A program made the position numbers and the translations under genes. From positions 101,054 through 165,053 of the forward strand of contig NCJG01000006.1 of the NCBI GenBank assembly GCA_002282385.1: DNA of 64,000 nt, given 5' to 3'. Shown here piece after piece: positions 18,751 to 27,922 of the stretch. Source of the stretch: Sphingomonadales bacterium 39-57-19 (GTDB lineage: Bacteria; Pseudomonadota; Alphaproteobacteria; Sphingomonadales; Sphingomonadaceae). The notes beneath the pieces were generated by a model. It saw only the letters and a program-made list of their open reading frames with translations. It was not told the DNA's origin and searched no databases. Position 1 is the stretch's first letter, and each line of letters starts with the position of its first letter.

Positions 18751-19910
18751 GCCGCGATCCTGTGGCTCAACGGCAGCGTGAGTATCGCGATGAACCCACC
18801 GCTTTTGACAGACTGCGTATCGAGCCGTGCCGCGGACTTATATCGCGCCTCCAGCCTGTCGCGCACATTGGCAAGGCCAATGCCATTTCCGCCGACATGT
18901 GCGGCTTCAACAGCCTCTCCGTCATCAATGACACTCAGCACCAGATTATCATCGCGGTGATCCGCGCTGATCGTAATGGAGACCGGCCGTGTTGCCCGCG
19001 ACACGCCATATTTGATGGCATTTTCAACAAGCGGCTGGAGAATGAGTGCAGGCACATGCTGGTTCATCAGCTCAGACGGAATGTTGATGCTGACGCGGAG
19101 TCGCTTGGGATAACGCACGCTTTCGATTTCCAGATACAGACGTTGCAGTTCTACTTCTTCCTCAAGCGTGACATCCTCCAGCGGATCGGAAGACAGGCTC
19201 GTCCGGTAAAAGTTGGACAAGTTCTGGATCATCGCTTCGGCCTCTTTGGGCTTACCGGTGATGACCAGGCTTGAGAGCGAATTCAGCGTGTTGAAAAGGA
19301 AGTGGGGATTGACCTGATAGCGCAGCGACCGCAGTTCGGCATCTTGTGCCGCTTGCGCAAATCTGGATGTCTTGCGTTCGGCTTCGCGCACTTCACGCGC
19401 ATAGCCGATGGCGACATATAACGAGCTCCACGCAATCAGGAAAAAATAATGGGTGACGGAAATGTCGGCGATTTCTTGCCAGAAGGACAGCCCCAATTGC
19501 GCCTTCAGATCTTCAAAACTGCGCCCGACGCTGGGGTCTTTAAAAAGGCTGATCGGGTCGTACAGGTTGAAGATATAGAAATTTGCGGACGCAAGGGCGA
19601 TGGCACAGGGAATTGCGCCCAGAAACGCGACGCTGACGCGGAAACCCAGCGATCGCCGGTCCGCCATCCGCAGACCAAAATATAAAATCCAGGTGACCAA
19701 TACGCCCACCAGCGCGACCATGAGGCGCCGTTCAAACAGCACCGCCTGCGCTGGAAAGTCGAGCAATGCCGCGCGCAGTGACAAGATAAGCGCGTAAAAA
19801 GCCCAGAACCCGATGATGGTAAGCAAAGCCATCTGATGGCCAATCAGTGCTTTTCGCGAGGTGACATTCTCCATAGCCTTCCATACCGGATTTTCAGCCG
19901 GTTGCACCAC
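18747..19910 (-). CDS. LytS/YehU-type sensor histidine kinase
   Basis: Inner-membrane sensor of 387 aa with roughly four hydrophobic segments in residues 25-175, then a His_kinase domain with the phospho-accepting His203 in YQVNPHFLFNTLN and a GHKL ATPase domain (LVENAIKYG, GNGIGLANVRDRL). No periplasmic sensing domain of notable size is present. GTG 19910 gives the longest form; ATG 19874 is an alternative, but its GGAAGG is only 2 nt away, so the start is unsettled. It is coupled to the LytTR regulator downstream. Confidence 0.9.
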   Translation of the reverse strand: MVQPAENPVWKAMENVTSRKALIGHQMALLTIIGFWAFYALILSLRAALLDFPAQAVLFERRLMVALVGVLVTWILYFGLRMADRRSLGFRVSVAFLGAIPCAIALASANFYIFNLYDPISLFKDPSVGRSFEDLKAQLGLSFWQEIADISVTHYFFLIAWSSLYVAIGYAREVREAERKTSRFAQAAQDAELRSLRYQVNPHFLFNTLNSLSSLVITGKPKEAEAMIQNLSNFYRTSLSSDPLEDVTLEEEVELQRLYLEIESVRYPKRLRVSINIPSELMNQHVPALILQPLVENAIKYGVSRATRPVSITISADHRDDNLVLSVIDDGEAVEAAHVGGNGIGLANVRDRLEARYKSAARLDTQSVKSGGFIAILTLPLSHRIAA

Positions 19911-19969
19911 GCCTACCGTTTCTCGTCGAACGCTTCGCCGATTTCGTCGAATGTTTTGCCGCTGGCTGC

Positions 19970-20674
19970 TTAATCGGGTTTGCGCTGATAGCGGAAATAC
20001 CAGACTTCGTGCCCTAAACGGCGGGCCTTGGCTTCATAGCGCGTTTCGGGCCATCCGCCGGGCCGGCTTTGGAAGTCTGCAGCGGCTTCGCACAGCCAGT
20101 TATATTGGTGCCGGTGGCGCTGCATGACCATGAGGGCGTGGCGCAAATATACGGGGTGATCGGTGCCGAAACGGAATTCCCCGCCGGGTTTCAATTTTGC
20201 GTGGATGAGATCAAGCGGACCATCGTTCATCATCCGGCGCTTTACATGCCGCGCTTTTGGCCAAGGGTCGGGATGCAACAGATAGACGAAGGCGAGAGAC
20301 TTGTCGGGCACGCGGCGCAATATCTCCAGCGCGTCGCCCATATGCAAACGCACATTGCGCAGCGCGCCTTCACGCACATGCGACAGCGCCTGCGCGACCC
20401 CATTCATAAATGGTTCGCAGCCTATAAATCCATGATCGGGTAAAAGGTCGGCGCGGTAAGCCAGATGCTCCCCGCCGCCAAAACCGATTTCAAAGTGCAT
20501 GGCACGATCGTCGCCAAACAATTGCATGCTGCCGAGCTCGCCCGTTTCAGGCACCGAAATTTGCGGCAAAAGATTGTCGACCAGATCAACTTGTTCGACA
20601 CGCAGCTTCTTGCCCTTTGAACGGCCATATAGGCGGTTCAGTGTCGTAGGGTCTCCGGGCTTGTTCGCAGTCAT
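19970..20674 (-). CDS. trmB: tRNA (guanine-N7-)-methyltransferase
   Basis: SAM-dependent enzyme that methylates G46 of the tRNA variable loop. 234 aa from ATG 20674. The SAM-binding motif is FEIGFGGGEHL, and the family block VYLLHPDPWPKARHVKRRM is present, as is the C-terminal ETRYEAKARRLGHEVW. ATG 20674 begins the conserved region (TLNRLYGRSKGKKLR); a GTG ten codons upstream is possible. It follows metK on the same strand by 43 bp, which places a SAM consumer behind the SAM synthase. Confidence 0.93.
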   Translation of the reverse strand: MTANKPGDPTTLNRLYGRSKGKKLRVEQVDLVDNLLPQISVPETGELGSMQLFGDDRAMHFEIGFGGGEHLAYRADLLPDHGFIGCEPFMNGVAQALSHVREGALRNVRLHMGDALEILRRVPDKSLAFVYLLHPDPWPKARHVKRRMMNDGPLDLIHAKLKPGGEFRFGTDHPVYLRHALMVMQRHRHQYNWLCEAAADFQSRPGGWPETRYEAKARRLGHEVWYFRYQRKPD

Positions 20675-20717
20675 AGCGGTGGCGGCTAAACTTTCAGCCG
20701 CCACGCTGCAAGTGTAA

Positions 20718-21923
20718 TCAGGCGAGAGCCGCCTTCAAATCGTTGACAAGGTCGGTGCGTTCCCACGGGAAGAAATCACCCTCGGGCTTGCGTCCGAAAT
20801 GTCCGTAAGCCGCAGTCTTGCGATAGATTGGCTTGTTGAGGCCAAGATGCGTGCGAATGCCGCGCGGGGTAAGTCCGCCCAGTTTTTCGATATTCATGAT
20901 CGCAGCTTCAATCTGGTCATCGCCAACTGTGCCGGTTTCATGCGTATCGACATACAGCGAAAGTGGCTCTGAAACGCCAATCGCATAGGCCAGCTGGATG
21001 GTGCAGCGGGTTGCAAGACCAGCGGCAACGATATTCTTCGCCAAATAGCGCGTGATGTAAGCCGCCGAGCGGTCAACCTTTGTCGGATCCTTGCCGCTGA
21101 ATGCGCCGCCGCCATGGGGCGCTGCGCCGCCATAGGTGTCGACGATGATCTTGCGGCCGGTCAGGCCAGCGTCACCGTCAGGGCCGCCGATTTCAAAGCT
21201 GCCGGTCGGGTTGATGTGATAGACCGTGTCGCGCAGCAAGACCGGCGGAATAACCTCGGCCACAACCTTGCGCACATAAGCGTGCAGTTCCGCTTTCTTG
21301 TCACCCGTGTCATAACCCGCGGCATGCTGCGTCGACACGACAACAGCGGTTGCGGCGACGGGCAAGCTGCCTTCGTAGCGCAGGGTAACCTGGCTCTTTG
21401 CGTCTGGTTCAAGGAACGGGGCTGCGCCGGAATGGCGGTCAGCGGCCATACGCTCCAAAATCTTGTGGCTGTAATACAGCGTTGCCGGCATCAGATCGGG
21501 CGTTTCGTCGGTCGCATAGCCAAACATGATGCCCTGATCGCCAGCGCCTTCATCCTTGTTGCCCGATGCATCAACGCCTTGCGCGATATGTGCGGATTGG
21601 CCGTGCAGATTGTTTTCAAAGCGGAATGTTTCCCAATGAAAACCATCCTGTTCGTAACCGATTTCTTTGACGGTGCGGCGAACGGTGGCTTCGATTTCTT
21701 CCTGCGCGCCGGGTGCCCATGCGCCATCTTCATAGACGCCTTTGCAGCGGATTTCACCGGCAAGCACGACCAGCTGAGTCGTGGTCAGGGTTTCGCACGC
21801 GATGCGGGCTTCGGGGTCTTTGGAGAGAAATAGGTCGACGATTGCGTCGGAGATTTGGTCCGAAACCTTGTCTGGGTGACCTTCGGACACGGATTCGGAA
21901 GTGAAAAGGTAATTTGCGCGCAT
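20718..21923 (-). CDS. metK: S-adenosylmethionine synthetase
   Basis: Makes SAM from methionine and ATP. 401 aa, full length. Starts with the usual [17 protein letters not shown], and has [12 protein letters not shown], and [19 protein letters not shown]. The open frame extends further upstream into the lnt gene, but ATG 21923 is the clear family start. A 16-bp perfect palindrome lies 32-47 bp upstream, a probable operator for a methionine-cycle repressor. trmB follows. Confidence 0.97.
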   Translation of the reverse strand: MRANYLFTSESVSEGHPDKVSDQISDAIVDLFLSKDPEARIACETLTTTQLVVLAGEIRCKGVYEDGAWAPGAQEEIEATVRRTVKEIGYEQDGFHWETFRFENNLHGQSAHIAQGVDASGNKDEGAGDQGIMFGYATDETPDLMPATLYYSHKILERMAADRHSGAAPFLEPDAKSQVTLRYEGSLPVAATAVVVSTQHAAGYDTGDKKAELHAYVRKVVAEVIPPVLLRDTVYHINPTGSFEIGGPDGDAGLTGRKIIVDTYGGAAPHGGGAFSGKDPTKVDRSAAYITRYLAKNIVAAGLATRCTIQLAYAIGVSEPLSLYVDTHETGTVGDDQIEAAIMNIEKLGGLTPRGIRTHLGLNKPIYRKTAAYGHFGRKPEGDFFPWERTDLVNDLKAALA

Positions 21924-21954
21924 GGTTGTTCCAGTCTGTTGGCTGTGTCTGCGT

Positions 21955-21970
21955 ATAAAGAATTCTTTAT
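21955..21970. promoter_or_regulatory. 16-bp palindrome upstream of metK, candidate operator
   Basis: ATAAAGAATTCTTTAT is a perfect palindrome in the 61-bp gap between the lnt stop and the metK ATG. It resembles the AAAGATATCTTT-type palindromes known upstream of metK and other SAM-cycle genes and assigned to ArsR-family SahR/SamR repressors. On the minus strand it falls between a possible -35 (GCGACA) and -10 (TTATAC). The regulator assignment is inference. Confidence 0.6.
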
Positions 21971-21984
21971 GTCGTTTGTCGCCC

Positions 21985-23661
21985 TTAGCGAGAACGCGTG
22001 CGGCGGGCAAGGGGTAACAGCGCACAAGCGATGAGCAGCCCTGCAAAGCCGAGCGGTAAGATATTTCCAAAACGTGCGAACAGTGTTGGCGCCTTGGCCT
22101 GCGGCACAACTGCGTCGATGCGGCCAGATGTTCCCAGCGGCAGGCTTTTGATGATCCGGCCGTTCGCATCGATGACGGCGCTGATGCCGGTTGGTGTGGC
22201 GCGTACGACGGGTAAGCCTTCTTCAATGGCGCGAAGACGCGCCTGTGCCAAATGCTGTGGCGGGCCGATGGTGCCGAACCACGCGTCGTTGGATGGATTG
22301 AAGATGAAGTCTGGCCGGTTCGTGCGGTCGGTCACTTGGCCCGAGAATATCATTTCATAGCAAATCTGGATGCCGATTTTAACGGGCTTGCCGTTCAGAT
22401 TGACTGTCATCGTTTGCGCACCCGGGCCGGGCCAGAAATCGAGGTCGCCGGGTACCAATCGCGCCAAGCCCAAAGGCCGCAGCAACCACGGCAGCGGCAG
22501 ATATTCGCCATAAGGCACAAGATGCGCCTTGTCATAATGGCCCAAGATATTGCCGTTGGCGTCCATCGCCGAAACGCTGTTGCGCGCCGCGACCAGTTGG
22601 CCCTTTTCAATCACAAGCCGGTTTGCGCCCGTGACCAAAACATCGCCGTCACCCATCAGCGTCGTCAGCCGCGCCCGCGCGCCTGTCGCGCTTTCGTCTG
22701 GCTGGCCCTGATAATAACGATAGGGATAGCCCTCTTCCAAATAATCGGGAATTGCGGCCTCTGGCCATAAAATCAGGCGCGCGCCTTGATCGGGCATCGG
22801 GCGGCTGTTCATCGCCAGCTTGGCAAAGTTGATCGCGTCATAGCCCGGCGCATATTTGTCGGCTTGGCTGATATTGGGTTGCGCGATGGTGAGTGCGACG
22901 GGTGTCCTCACTGGTGCGCTTTGATCGAAGGAGCTTCGCCCAGTGATAGCGACTGCTGCGAGCGCCAATAATATTAAACCGCCAAGAAAATAGCCGGTCC
23001 GCGCGCCATCGCCGCGTTCAACGCCAGATGCTGACGTCCACAAAGTCACGAACTTTAGGATCATCCCAACAAAAAGAAGCATGAACCCCGAAAGGCCATA
23101 GGTTCCAAGGGCGGTCGCAGGTTGCGAAAGATATGGAACCGACAGGGTGATCACACTGAGCGGGTTCCAGACATAGCCGGTGAATACCCAGCTGCGCAGC
23201 CATTCGGTGATGATCCACAATCCAGCAAAGGCCAAGATGAGGTGAAGTGTGGCTGTGGGCCTTGGCTTCGCGTCATCTCTGCCGGAATCAGGAAGGGCGT
23301 TTGTCGTGCGGTGATTGATCCAATGGGCTCCAGCCGCAGCCAAGGCGGGATACACCGCCAAATATAGCGCCAGCCCGAATACCGCGATGTAACCGAGCCA
23401 GATCGGCATTGCCGCCTGAAAGGTGAAGGCGACCGCAATCCATTGATTCCCAAAGGTGAAATGCCCGACCCCGAAAAGCCAGCCGAGCATGAACGCGCCT
23501 TTGGTGCTGGGTGCTTGGCTTATCAGCTGGATAAGCAATGCAAAGCACACAAATGTCAGTGGCCATAGCCCCCAAGGTTCAAAACCATAAGCCGACGCTG
23601 CACCCGCCACGAGCGCCGTCCAACGGGGAAACTTTCCGAGCAAAGCCGATAATTTCTGCAT
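21985..23661 (-). CDS. lnt: Apolipoprotein N-acyltransferase
   Basis: Adds the third acyl chain to outer-membrane lipoproteins, acting in the inner membrane with its nitrilase domain in the periplasm. 558 aa: about six to seven membrane segments (residues 10-235), a carbon-nitrogen hydrolase domain with the Glu-Lys-Cys triad in [22 protein letters not shown] and [10 protein letters not shown], and a last membrane helix at the C-terminus. It lies upstream of metK on the same strand. lgt, the first enzyme of the same pathway, is at 34.1 kb in this window. Confidence 0.95.
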   Translation of the reverse strand: MQKLSALLGKFPRWTALVAGAASAYGFEPWGLWPLTFVCFALLIQLISQAPSTKGAFMLGWLFGVGHFTFGNQWIAVAFTFQAAMPIWLGYIAVFGLALYLAVYPALAAAGAHWINHRTTNALPDSGRDDAKPRPTATLHLILAFAGLWIITEWLRSWVFTGYVWNPLSVITLSVPYLSQPATALGTYGLSGFMLLFVGMILKFVTLWTSASGVERGDGARTGYFLGGLILLALAAVAITGRSSFDQSAPVRTPVALTIAQPNISQADKYAPGYDAINFAKLAMNSRPMPDQGARLILWPEAAIPDYLEEGYPYRYYQGQPDESATGARARLTTLMGDGDVLVTGANRLVIEKGQLVAARNSVSAMDANGNILGHYDKAHLVPYGEYLPLPWLLRPLGLARLVPGDLDFWPGPGAQTMTVNLNGKPVKIGIQICYEMIFSGQVTDRTNRPDFIFNPSNDAWFGTIGPPQHLAQARLRAIEEGLPVVRATPTGISAVIDANGRIIKSLPLGTSGRIDAVVPQAKAPTLFARFGNILPLGFAGLLIACALLPLARRTRSR

Positions 23662-23750
23662 GGCGCGCTTTTGCCCACCATATATGACAATTGCAATCGC
23701 ACAAAAACGTCGTTGCTTGCGGTTCAGGGTTTCGATGCTAATTCATCGCC

Positions 23751-24125
23751 ATGATTATTTTTGTGTATGCGCTCGCGCTTTCGGCGCCATCTGCCCTGAC
23801 TGCAACGCATCAGTCGGATATCGCCTGTGTTGCAACACTCGCGACCTTGGCGGAGCGACAGCGGCTTGGCACCGCGCCGTCCGATATGCCCAATGTCGGG
23901 CAATGGGGAAAACGGTGGGCCGGCATCATCGGCAGCCGCATCACCGAACAAAGCGGCCAACCCCGTGAGTTGGTTGCGGTTGCCATGGCCGAAGCGGCAA
24001 AAGCCGAATTTCAGCGCCCAAGCGATCCGGCGACAATCCACAAATGCGCGATGCAAATGTCGCAGGAACTCGCTATTGCCAATATTTCCGATCAACCCCT
24101 TCCAAAACCGGTGACATCAAAATGA
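23751..24125 (+). CDS. Small secreted protein of unknown function
   Basis: A 124-aa protein not assigned to a family. Residues 1-18 ([18 protein letters not shown]) look like a signal peptide, and the mature part has two cysteines (CVAT and KCAM) that could form a disulfide, with an otherwise helical, Ala-rich composition. Its stop overlaps the start of the VOC gene (ATGA), so it is translated as part of a two-gene unit. Divergent from lnt, 89 bp apart. Codon usage resembles that of its neighbours, supporting a real gene. Confidence 0.7.
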   Translation: MIIFVYALALSAPSALTATHQSDIACVATLATLAERQRLGTAPSDMPNVGQWGKRWAGIIGSRITEQSGQPRELVAVAMAEAAKAEFQRPSDPATIHKCAMQMSQELAIANISDQPLPKPVTSK

Positions 24126-24541
24126 GCTTACGTCCCTTCCACTTGGCCTTTCCCGTCCGTGACTTATCCGAAGCGCGGCGCTTTTACGGCGACATCATGG
24201 GGTGCCCCGAAGGGCGCGCGTCCGATCACTGGGTCGACTTCGACTTTTTTGGGCATCAGATCGTTGCGCATCTGGATGCCAATGCGCGATCCGTTTCGAC
24301 GCATAATCCGGTGGATGGCCATGACGTTCCCGTACCCCATTTTGGTGTGGTGCTGACGATGGAGCAATGGGAATTGCTGGCCGCGCGCGTCACCGCAGCT
24401 GGCATCCGCTTTGGCATTGAGCCGCATGTCCGTTTTAAAGGCGAAATTGGCGAACAGGCGACGATGTTCTTTTGCGACCCGAGCGGCAATGCGTTGGAAT
24501 TCAAGGCATTCGCCGACGACGCAAATTTGTTCGCGCGTTAA
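24122..24541 (+). CDS. VOC-family (glyoxalase/dioxygenase superfamily) protein
   Basis: 139 aa with two beta-alpha-beta-beta-beta units (vicinal oxygen chelate fold). Start ATG 24122 overlaps the upstream stop; the protein begins [22 protein letters not shown], the usual start of a VOC domain, with a likely metal His in PFHLAF, a second candidate in VPHFGVV and a Glu near the end in GNALEFKAF. Related proteins are annotated as dioxygenases or glyoxalases, but the reaction is not predictable. Confidence 0.83.
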   Translation: MSLRPFHLAFPVRDLSEARRFYGDIMGCPEGRASDHWVDFDFFGHQIVAHLDANARSVSTHNPVDGHDVPVPHFGVVLTMEQWELLAARVTAAGIRFGIEPHVRFKGEIGEQATMFFCDPSGNALEFKAFADDANLFAR

Positions 24542-24547
24542 CGAACC

Positions 24548-24862
24548 TTATTCGTCATTTTCCGGCGAAGCTGATTCACGCGTCTCGCTGTTTTCACTTT
24601 CAAACGTCATCGACGGTTCGCCAGTGATGGCCGGAATGTCTTCAATTTCGGGAGCGGCAACGGGCATTTCGTCGCTTGTATCGGTCATATTTTCGGTGGG
24701 CTGCCGCTTTGGTGCTTCGGGGGCGGTGGCTTCATTGGTCTCAACCGGCGCAGCAGTCGTGCTGTGGTCCGCATCGAGATATGAGCGCGTGGCCATGGCG
24801 GCCATGACAATGATGGTGACGACCGCGATGAAGGTGACGATTTTGCGTGAACTGCTGTCCAT
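24548..24862 (-). CDS. Small single-pass membrane protein with acidic disordered tail
   Basis: 104 aa. One membrane helix at residues 9-25 (VTFIAVVTIIVMAAMA), then a low-complexity tail rich in Glu, Pro, Thr and Ser that ends in PENDE. No recognised domain. The convergent VOC gene ends 6 bp away. It is probably anchored in the inner membrane with the acidic tail outside. Function unknown. Confidence 0.65.
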   Translation of the reverse strand: MDSSSRKIVTFIAVVTIIVMAAMATRSYLDADHSTTAAPVETNEATAPEAPKRQPTENMTDTSDEMPVAAPEIEDIPAITGEPSMTFESENSETRESASPENDE

Positions 24863-24903
24863 GTCTGCTTTCCGATATTGTAAATAACCCGCGTGTGGCG
24901 GTG

Positions 24904-25542
24904 CTAGCGTGATTGGATGGTTGTGACGTTTGAGCAGACATCACTTTTGCGCGCACCATTGCCAGCCAGCATCGTGAACGCAAAAAATCCGCCGACGACC
25001 GCAACCAGAAACGCGGCGGTGACCCACGCCAGATATTTGTCGATAAATGCCTTGATCGGGCGTCCGAATTTCCAGAACAAAAATCCGACCAGCATGAATT
25101 GGAACGCCCGGCTCAACACGCTGGCCCAGATGAAGGTGAACAGATCCATTTTGATGAACCCTGCGGTCAAGGTCAGCAGCTTGAACGGAATGGGGGTCGC
25201 CCCCTTGATTAAAATAATCTCCGCGCCGAATTCGCGCAGATAGCAGGCGGCAGCAGGAAAGCTGTCCCATAGCCCAAGCGCCTTTAGCAGCGCCGTGCCG
25301 ATGGTTTCATACGCGAAATAACCAATGGCATAGCCAAAGAGCCCGCCCATGACGGAGGCCAAGGTGCAAATCGCCCCATAGCGCAACGCCTTGTCCGGGC
25401 GCGCGAGACACATCAACCCAAGCAGCGGGTGCGGTGGTATCGGGAAGAATGAGCTTTCGATGAAGGAAAATAGGAACAGCCAGCGTTCGGCATGGGCGTG
25501 CCCAGCCTTTTCCATCATCCAATCATATAGGCGTTTCAACAT
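24904..25542 (-). CDS. YqaA-type DedA-like membrane protein (VTT/SNARE-associated domain)
   Basis: Inner-membrane protein of 212 aa with four to five hydrophobic segments and the family block FLFSFIESSFFPIPPHPLL followed by KGATPIPFKLLTLTAG, the re-entrant loop region of DedA/VTT proteins. DedA relatives flip polyprenyl phosphate or phosphatidylethanolamine; for the YqaA branch the substrate is not established. It is monocistronic or loosely linked to the small acidic membrane protein downstream. Confidence 0.85.
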   Translation of the reverse strand: MLKRLYDWMMEKAGHAHAERWLFLFSFIESSFFPIPPHPLLGLMCLARPDKALRYGAICTLASVMGGLFGYAIGYFAYETIGTALLKALGLWDSFPAAACYLREFGAEIILIKGATPIPFKLLTLTAGFIKMDLFTFIWASVLSRAFQFMLVGFLFWKFGRPIKAFIDKYLAWVTAAFLVAVVGGFFAFTMLAGNGARKSDVCSNVTTIQSR

Positions 25543-25584
25543 TATGTGCGGCGTTAAACCGCGAACGGCGGCAAGTGCAAGCTT

Positions 25585-25791
25585 TTAACCCGCCGGCATA
25601 TTCCGTGCGATGTCCGCATTGGTCGCCCGCGTGGCTTCGCTGGCGGGCGCGAATAGGAAATAGCCCGTGATAACCATCATCAGCATGATCAGGACTTTTA
25701 GCAGGTCACGCATATCCCGCGCGCGCAAGCGTCGTTTCGACCGTCTGCGTGATGGCAAGGGTTTTCCAGATATGTCGAGAATATTGGCCAT
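25585..25791 (-). CDS. Small basic single-pass membrane protein, 68 aa
   Basis: ATG 25791 has an excellent ribosome site (AAGGAG, 7 nt upstream), which decides this start within a much longer open frame that is otherwise antisense to the RoxA gene. The protein has a strongly basic N-terminal part (RRRSKRRLRARDMRD), a membrane helix (LLKVLIMLMMVITGYFLF) and a short polar C-terminus. Topology by positive-inside rule: N-terminus cytoplasmic. Function unknown. Confidence 0.65.
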   Translation of the reverse strand: MANILDISGKPLPSRRRSKRRLRARDMRDLLKVLIMLMMVITGYFLFAPASEATRATNADIARNMPAG

Positions 25792-25920
25792 TGAATACTC
25801 CTTAGCCAGCAAAACCCCAACGCGTCGCATATGTTCCGCAATCGGCCGATTATGTTTTCCTTGGCCACTTATGCAGCAACAACACTTGCTTTCTGTCGCG
25901 CGAATGCACAGCGGGTGGGA

Positions 25921-27072
25921 ATGGAATTGGAAAACTTCGATACAGACGCGTTCCTGCGCGATTATTGGCAGAAAAAGCCGCTGCTTATCCGCAATCCGTG
26001 GCGCAATTGGCAAAACCCGCTTGAGCCCGATGAGCTTGCCGGCCTCGCCTGCGAAGAAGAAGTGGAGTCGCGCCTGATTTGTCAGACCGCCAAGGGCTGG
26101 GAGATGGAGCAGGGGCCGCAGCATGAGGATCGCTTGGGCGGCCTTGGCGCGTCGCATTGGACTTTGCTGGTGCAGGCGGTCGACCACCATGTGCCGATGG
26201 TGGCGGACCTCATCGCGCCGTTCCGTTTCATCCCCAACTGGCGGATTGACGATGTCATGGTCAGCCTTGCCGCGGACCAAGGCGGAGTTGGCCCGCATTT
26301 CGACCAATATGATGTTTTCCTGATTCAGGGCCACGGTCGGCGCCGTTGGCAGATTGGGCCGCATTGCGACGCCGATAGCCCGCTGGTGCCGCATGAAGAC
26401 CTTAAGCTGCTCGCAGAATTTGAAGCGACCGATGAATGGGTGCTTGAACCCGGCGATATCCTGTATGTCCCGCCGGGCATCGCGCATAATGGTGTTGCGG
26501 TGGGTTCGGACTGCATGACCTATTCGGTTGGTTTTCGTGCGCCGTCGCGCGCCGACCTGCTGGGGCATTTTGTCGATGATATGCTCGAGCAGATTCCCGA
26601 CGATGATTTGTACCGCGATCCGGATTTGGCATGTCAGGCCAACCCGGGTGAGATCATGCCCGACGCCTTGGCGCGCTTGCACCGGATGACGCTGGACTCG
26701 CTTGCCGATCCGCGCGCCTTTGCGCGGTGGTTCGGCATGTTCAACAGCACGCCCAAATATGCCGAAATGGACTGGCAACCTGAAACCCCCGTTGCAGCGG
26801 ACGAGGTTCGACAATTTATTGCCGGTCAGGCCCCGCTGTCGCGCAATCCGGCAAGCCGGTTGGCATTTGTGGGCGATGGTGCGAACGCGGTGATGTTCTT
26901 TGCCGATGGCGCATGCTTTGACTGCGGGGCGGAGACCGCCGATCTGGCGCGGCAGCTGTGCGCGCAAGATGCCTTGGTCCTCGACACCGCGCTTGCGTCA
27001 ATGGACGCGGCAATCGACCTGCTGACGCAGCTGTGCAACATGGGGTGCATCGCGTTCGAAGGCGAAGATTGA
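25921..27072 (+). CDS. JmjC-type ribosomal oxygenase (RoxA/YcfD family)
   Basis: 2-oxoglutarate and Fe(II)-dependent hydroxylase of the cupin/JmjC fold; the E. coli member hydroxylates an arginine of ribosomal protein uL16. 383 aa from ATG 25921, where the family-typical start MELENFDTDAFLRDYWQKK begins; the open frame upstream is not conserved. Iron ligands: HFDQYD (HxD) and the distal His in GIAHNGVAVG. A C-terminal winged-helix-like region follows residue 250, as in RoxA. Substrate assignment follows the family and is not proven here. Confidence 0.88.
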   Translation: MELENFDTDAFLRDYWQKKPLLIRNPWRNWQNPLEPDELAGLACEEEVESRLICQTAKGWEMEQGPQHEDRLGGLGASHWTLLVQAVDHHVPMVADLIAPFRFIPNWRIDDVMVSLAADQGGVGPHFDQYDVFLIQGHGRRRWQIGPHCDADSPLVPHEDLKLLAEFEATDEWVLEPGDILYVPPGIAHNGVAVGSDCMTYSVGFRAPSRADLLGHFVDDMLEQIPDDDLYRDPDLACQANPGEIMPDALARLHRMTLDSLADPRAFARWFGMFNSTPKYAEMDWQPETPVAADEVRQFIAGQAPLSRNPASRLAFVGDGANAVMFFADGACFDCGAETADLARQLCAQDALVLDTALASMDAAIDLLTQLCNMGCIAFEGED

Positions 27073-27073
27073 T

Positions 27074-27250
27074 TTGCGCACGCGGCTGAGCATTTGCCGG
27101 AGGAAGGCGGGTTACGCGGCGGAGGCGGATGCCATTGCCGCCATGACGGCGGCGACAATCACGCTGCGCCATTACCGTTGCGACCGATGTGGCCAATTTC
27201 ATCTGACAAGCCGGACCAAGGGCAAGCGCGTGCCGCGACCGGCGGACTAA
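27074..27250 (+). CDS. 58-aa putative zinc-binding microprotein
   Basis: A short open frame starting at TTG 27074, two bases after the RoxA stop, and ending TAA 27250. Its C-terminal half reads YRCDRCGQFHLTS followed by a basic stretch RTKGKRVPRP. The CDRCGQFH block (Cys-x2-Cys plus His) looks like a partial zinc ribbon, and I recall similar small proteins in sphingomonads. No ATG exists before the motif apart from one at codon 24. A possible ribosome site, GAAGG, lies within the roxA end. It is tightly packed between two genes, which fits translational coupling. Function unknown. Confidence 0.6.
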   Translation: MRTRLSICRRKAGYAAEADAIAAMTAATITLRHYRCDRCGQFHLTSRTKGKRVPRPAD

Positions 27251-27259
27251 ACCGCTGCG

Positions 27260-27811
27260 TCAGACCTCGCGCCAGCTGCCGGGGGCAAGATCATCCAGCG
27301 TCCAATCGCCAACGCCGTGGCGCACCAGCCGCAATGTCGGGTGGCCAACCGCGGCGGTCATGCGGCGCACTTGCCGGTTGCGGCCTTCGCGGATGATAAG
27401 CTGTATCCAGCTGTCGGGCACGGTCTGGCGGACGCGGATGGGCGGATCGCGCGGCCAAAGCTGCGGGTCGGCAATGCGGTCTGCCTCTGCGGGTAAAGTC
27501 ACCCCGTCCCTCAACTGCACACCGCGCCGCAATTGGAGGAGGGCATCATCGGAGACCGTGCCCTCAACCTGAACGCGGTAGATTTTGGGCAGCTTGTACC
27601 GCGGATCGGAAATGCGCGCCTGCAACCGCCCGTCGTCCGTCAGGATCATCAGCCCTTCGCTGTCCATATCCAACCGGCCCGCGGGATAGACCCCGGGCAC
27701 GTCGATAAAGTCGGACAAGGTCGGGCGCGGCGAACCGGCGGTTCCCGTGTCGGTAAATTGCGGCAAGACGCCAAAAGGTTTGTTGAACAGAATGACGCGC
27801 GACATCCCCAA
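27260..27811 (-). CDS. rluE: Ribosomal large subunit pseudouridine synthase, RluE type
   Basis: RsuA-family pseudouridine synthase without an S4 domain, 183 aa. The catalytic motif [13 protein letters not shown] gives the active Asp; motif III appears as [12 protein letters not shown]. The short length and lack of S4 fit RluE, which modifies U2457 of 23S rRNA in E. coli. The first two Met (27811, 27805) are both possible starts. Its 5' end faces the regulatory region at 27.9 kb. Confidence 0.88.
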   Translation of the reverse strand: MGMSRVILFNKPFGVLPQFTDTGTAGSPRPTLSDFIDVPGVYPAGRLDMDSEGLMILTDDGRLQARISDPRYKLPKIYRVQVEGTVSDDALLQLRRGVQLRDGVTLPAEADRIADPQLWPRDPPIRVRQTVPDSWIQLIIREGRNRQVRRMTAAVGHPTLRLVRHGVGDWTLDDLAPGSWREV

Positions 27812-27865
27812 CCCATAGCGAAGCCGCCAGAAAAGGGGAAATCATCTTATGGTTGTGCATATTTA

Positions 27866-27912
27866 TAACCAAATAGGTAAATATCTATTGACATCGTAAC
27901 GTTATTTGGTTA
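27866..27912. promoter_or_regulatory. Perfect 10-bp inverted repeat around a promoter
   Basis: TAACCAAATA (27866-27875) and TATTTGGTTA (27903-27912) are exact reverse complements, 27 bp apart. The left arm lies upstream of the -35 box and the right arm overlaps the spacer and the first two bases of the -10 box, the layout expected for a regulator bound at two sites. Confidence 0.65.
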
Positions 27913-27916
27913 GTAT
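27888..27916 (+). promoter_or_regulatory. Near-consensus sigma-70-type promoter
   Basis: TTGACA (27888-27893), a spacer of exactly 17 bp, and TAGTAT (27911-27916). Predicted transcription start is near 27923, rightwards. No coding gene starts within 400 bp, but an intrinsic terminator lies about 80 bp downstream. Confidence 0.65.
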
Positions 27917-27922
27917 TGGGCA

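Noticed and set aside
21924..21984. SAM riboswitch upstream of metK
   Set aside because: Too short (61 bp) and dominated by a DNA-type palindrome; no SAM-II or SAM-V-like pseudoknot seen.
25585..26967. 460-aa minus-strand open frame opposite the RoxA gene
   Set aside because: Most of it is antisense to a clear JmjC oxygenase. Only its last 68 codons, with their own ATG and strong ribosome site, are kept as a small gene.
27094..27396. Plus-strand open frame across the roxA/rluE junction
   Set aside because: It runs antisense through the 3' end of rluE; the frame with the CDRCGQFH motif (27074-27250) is the better candidate in this gap.
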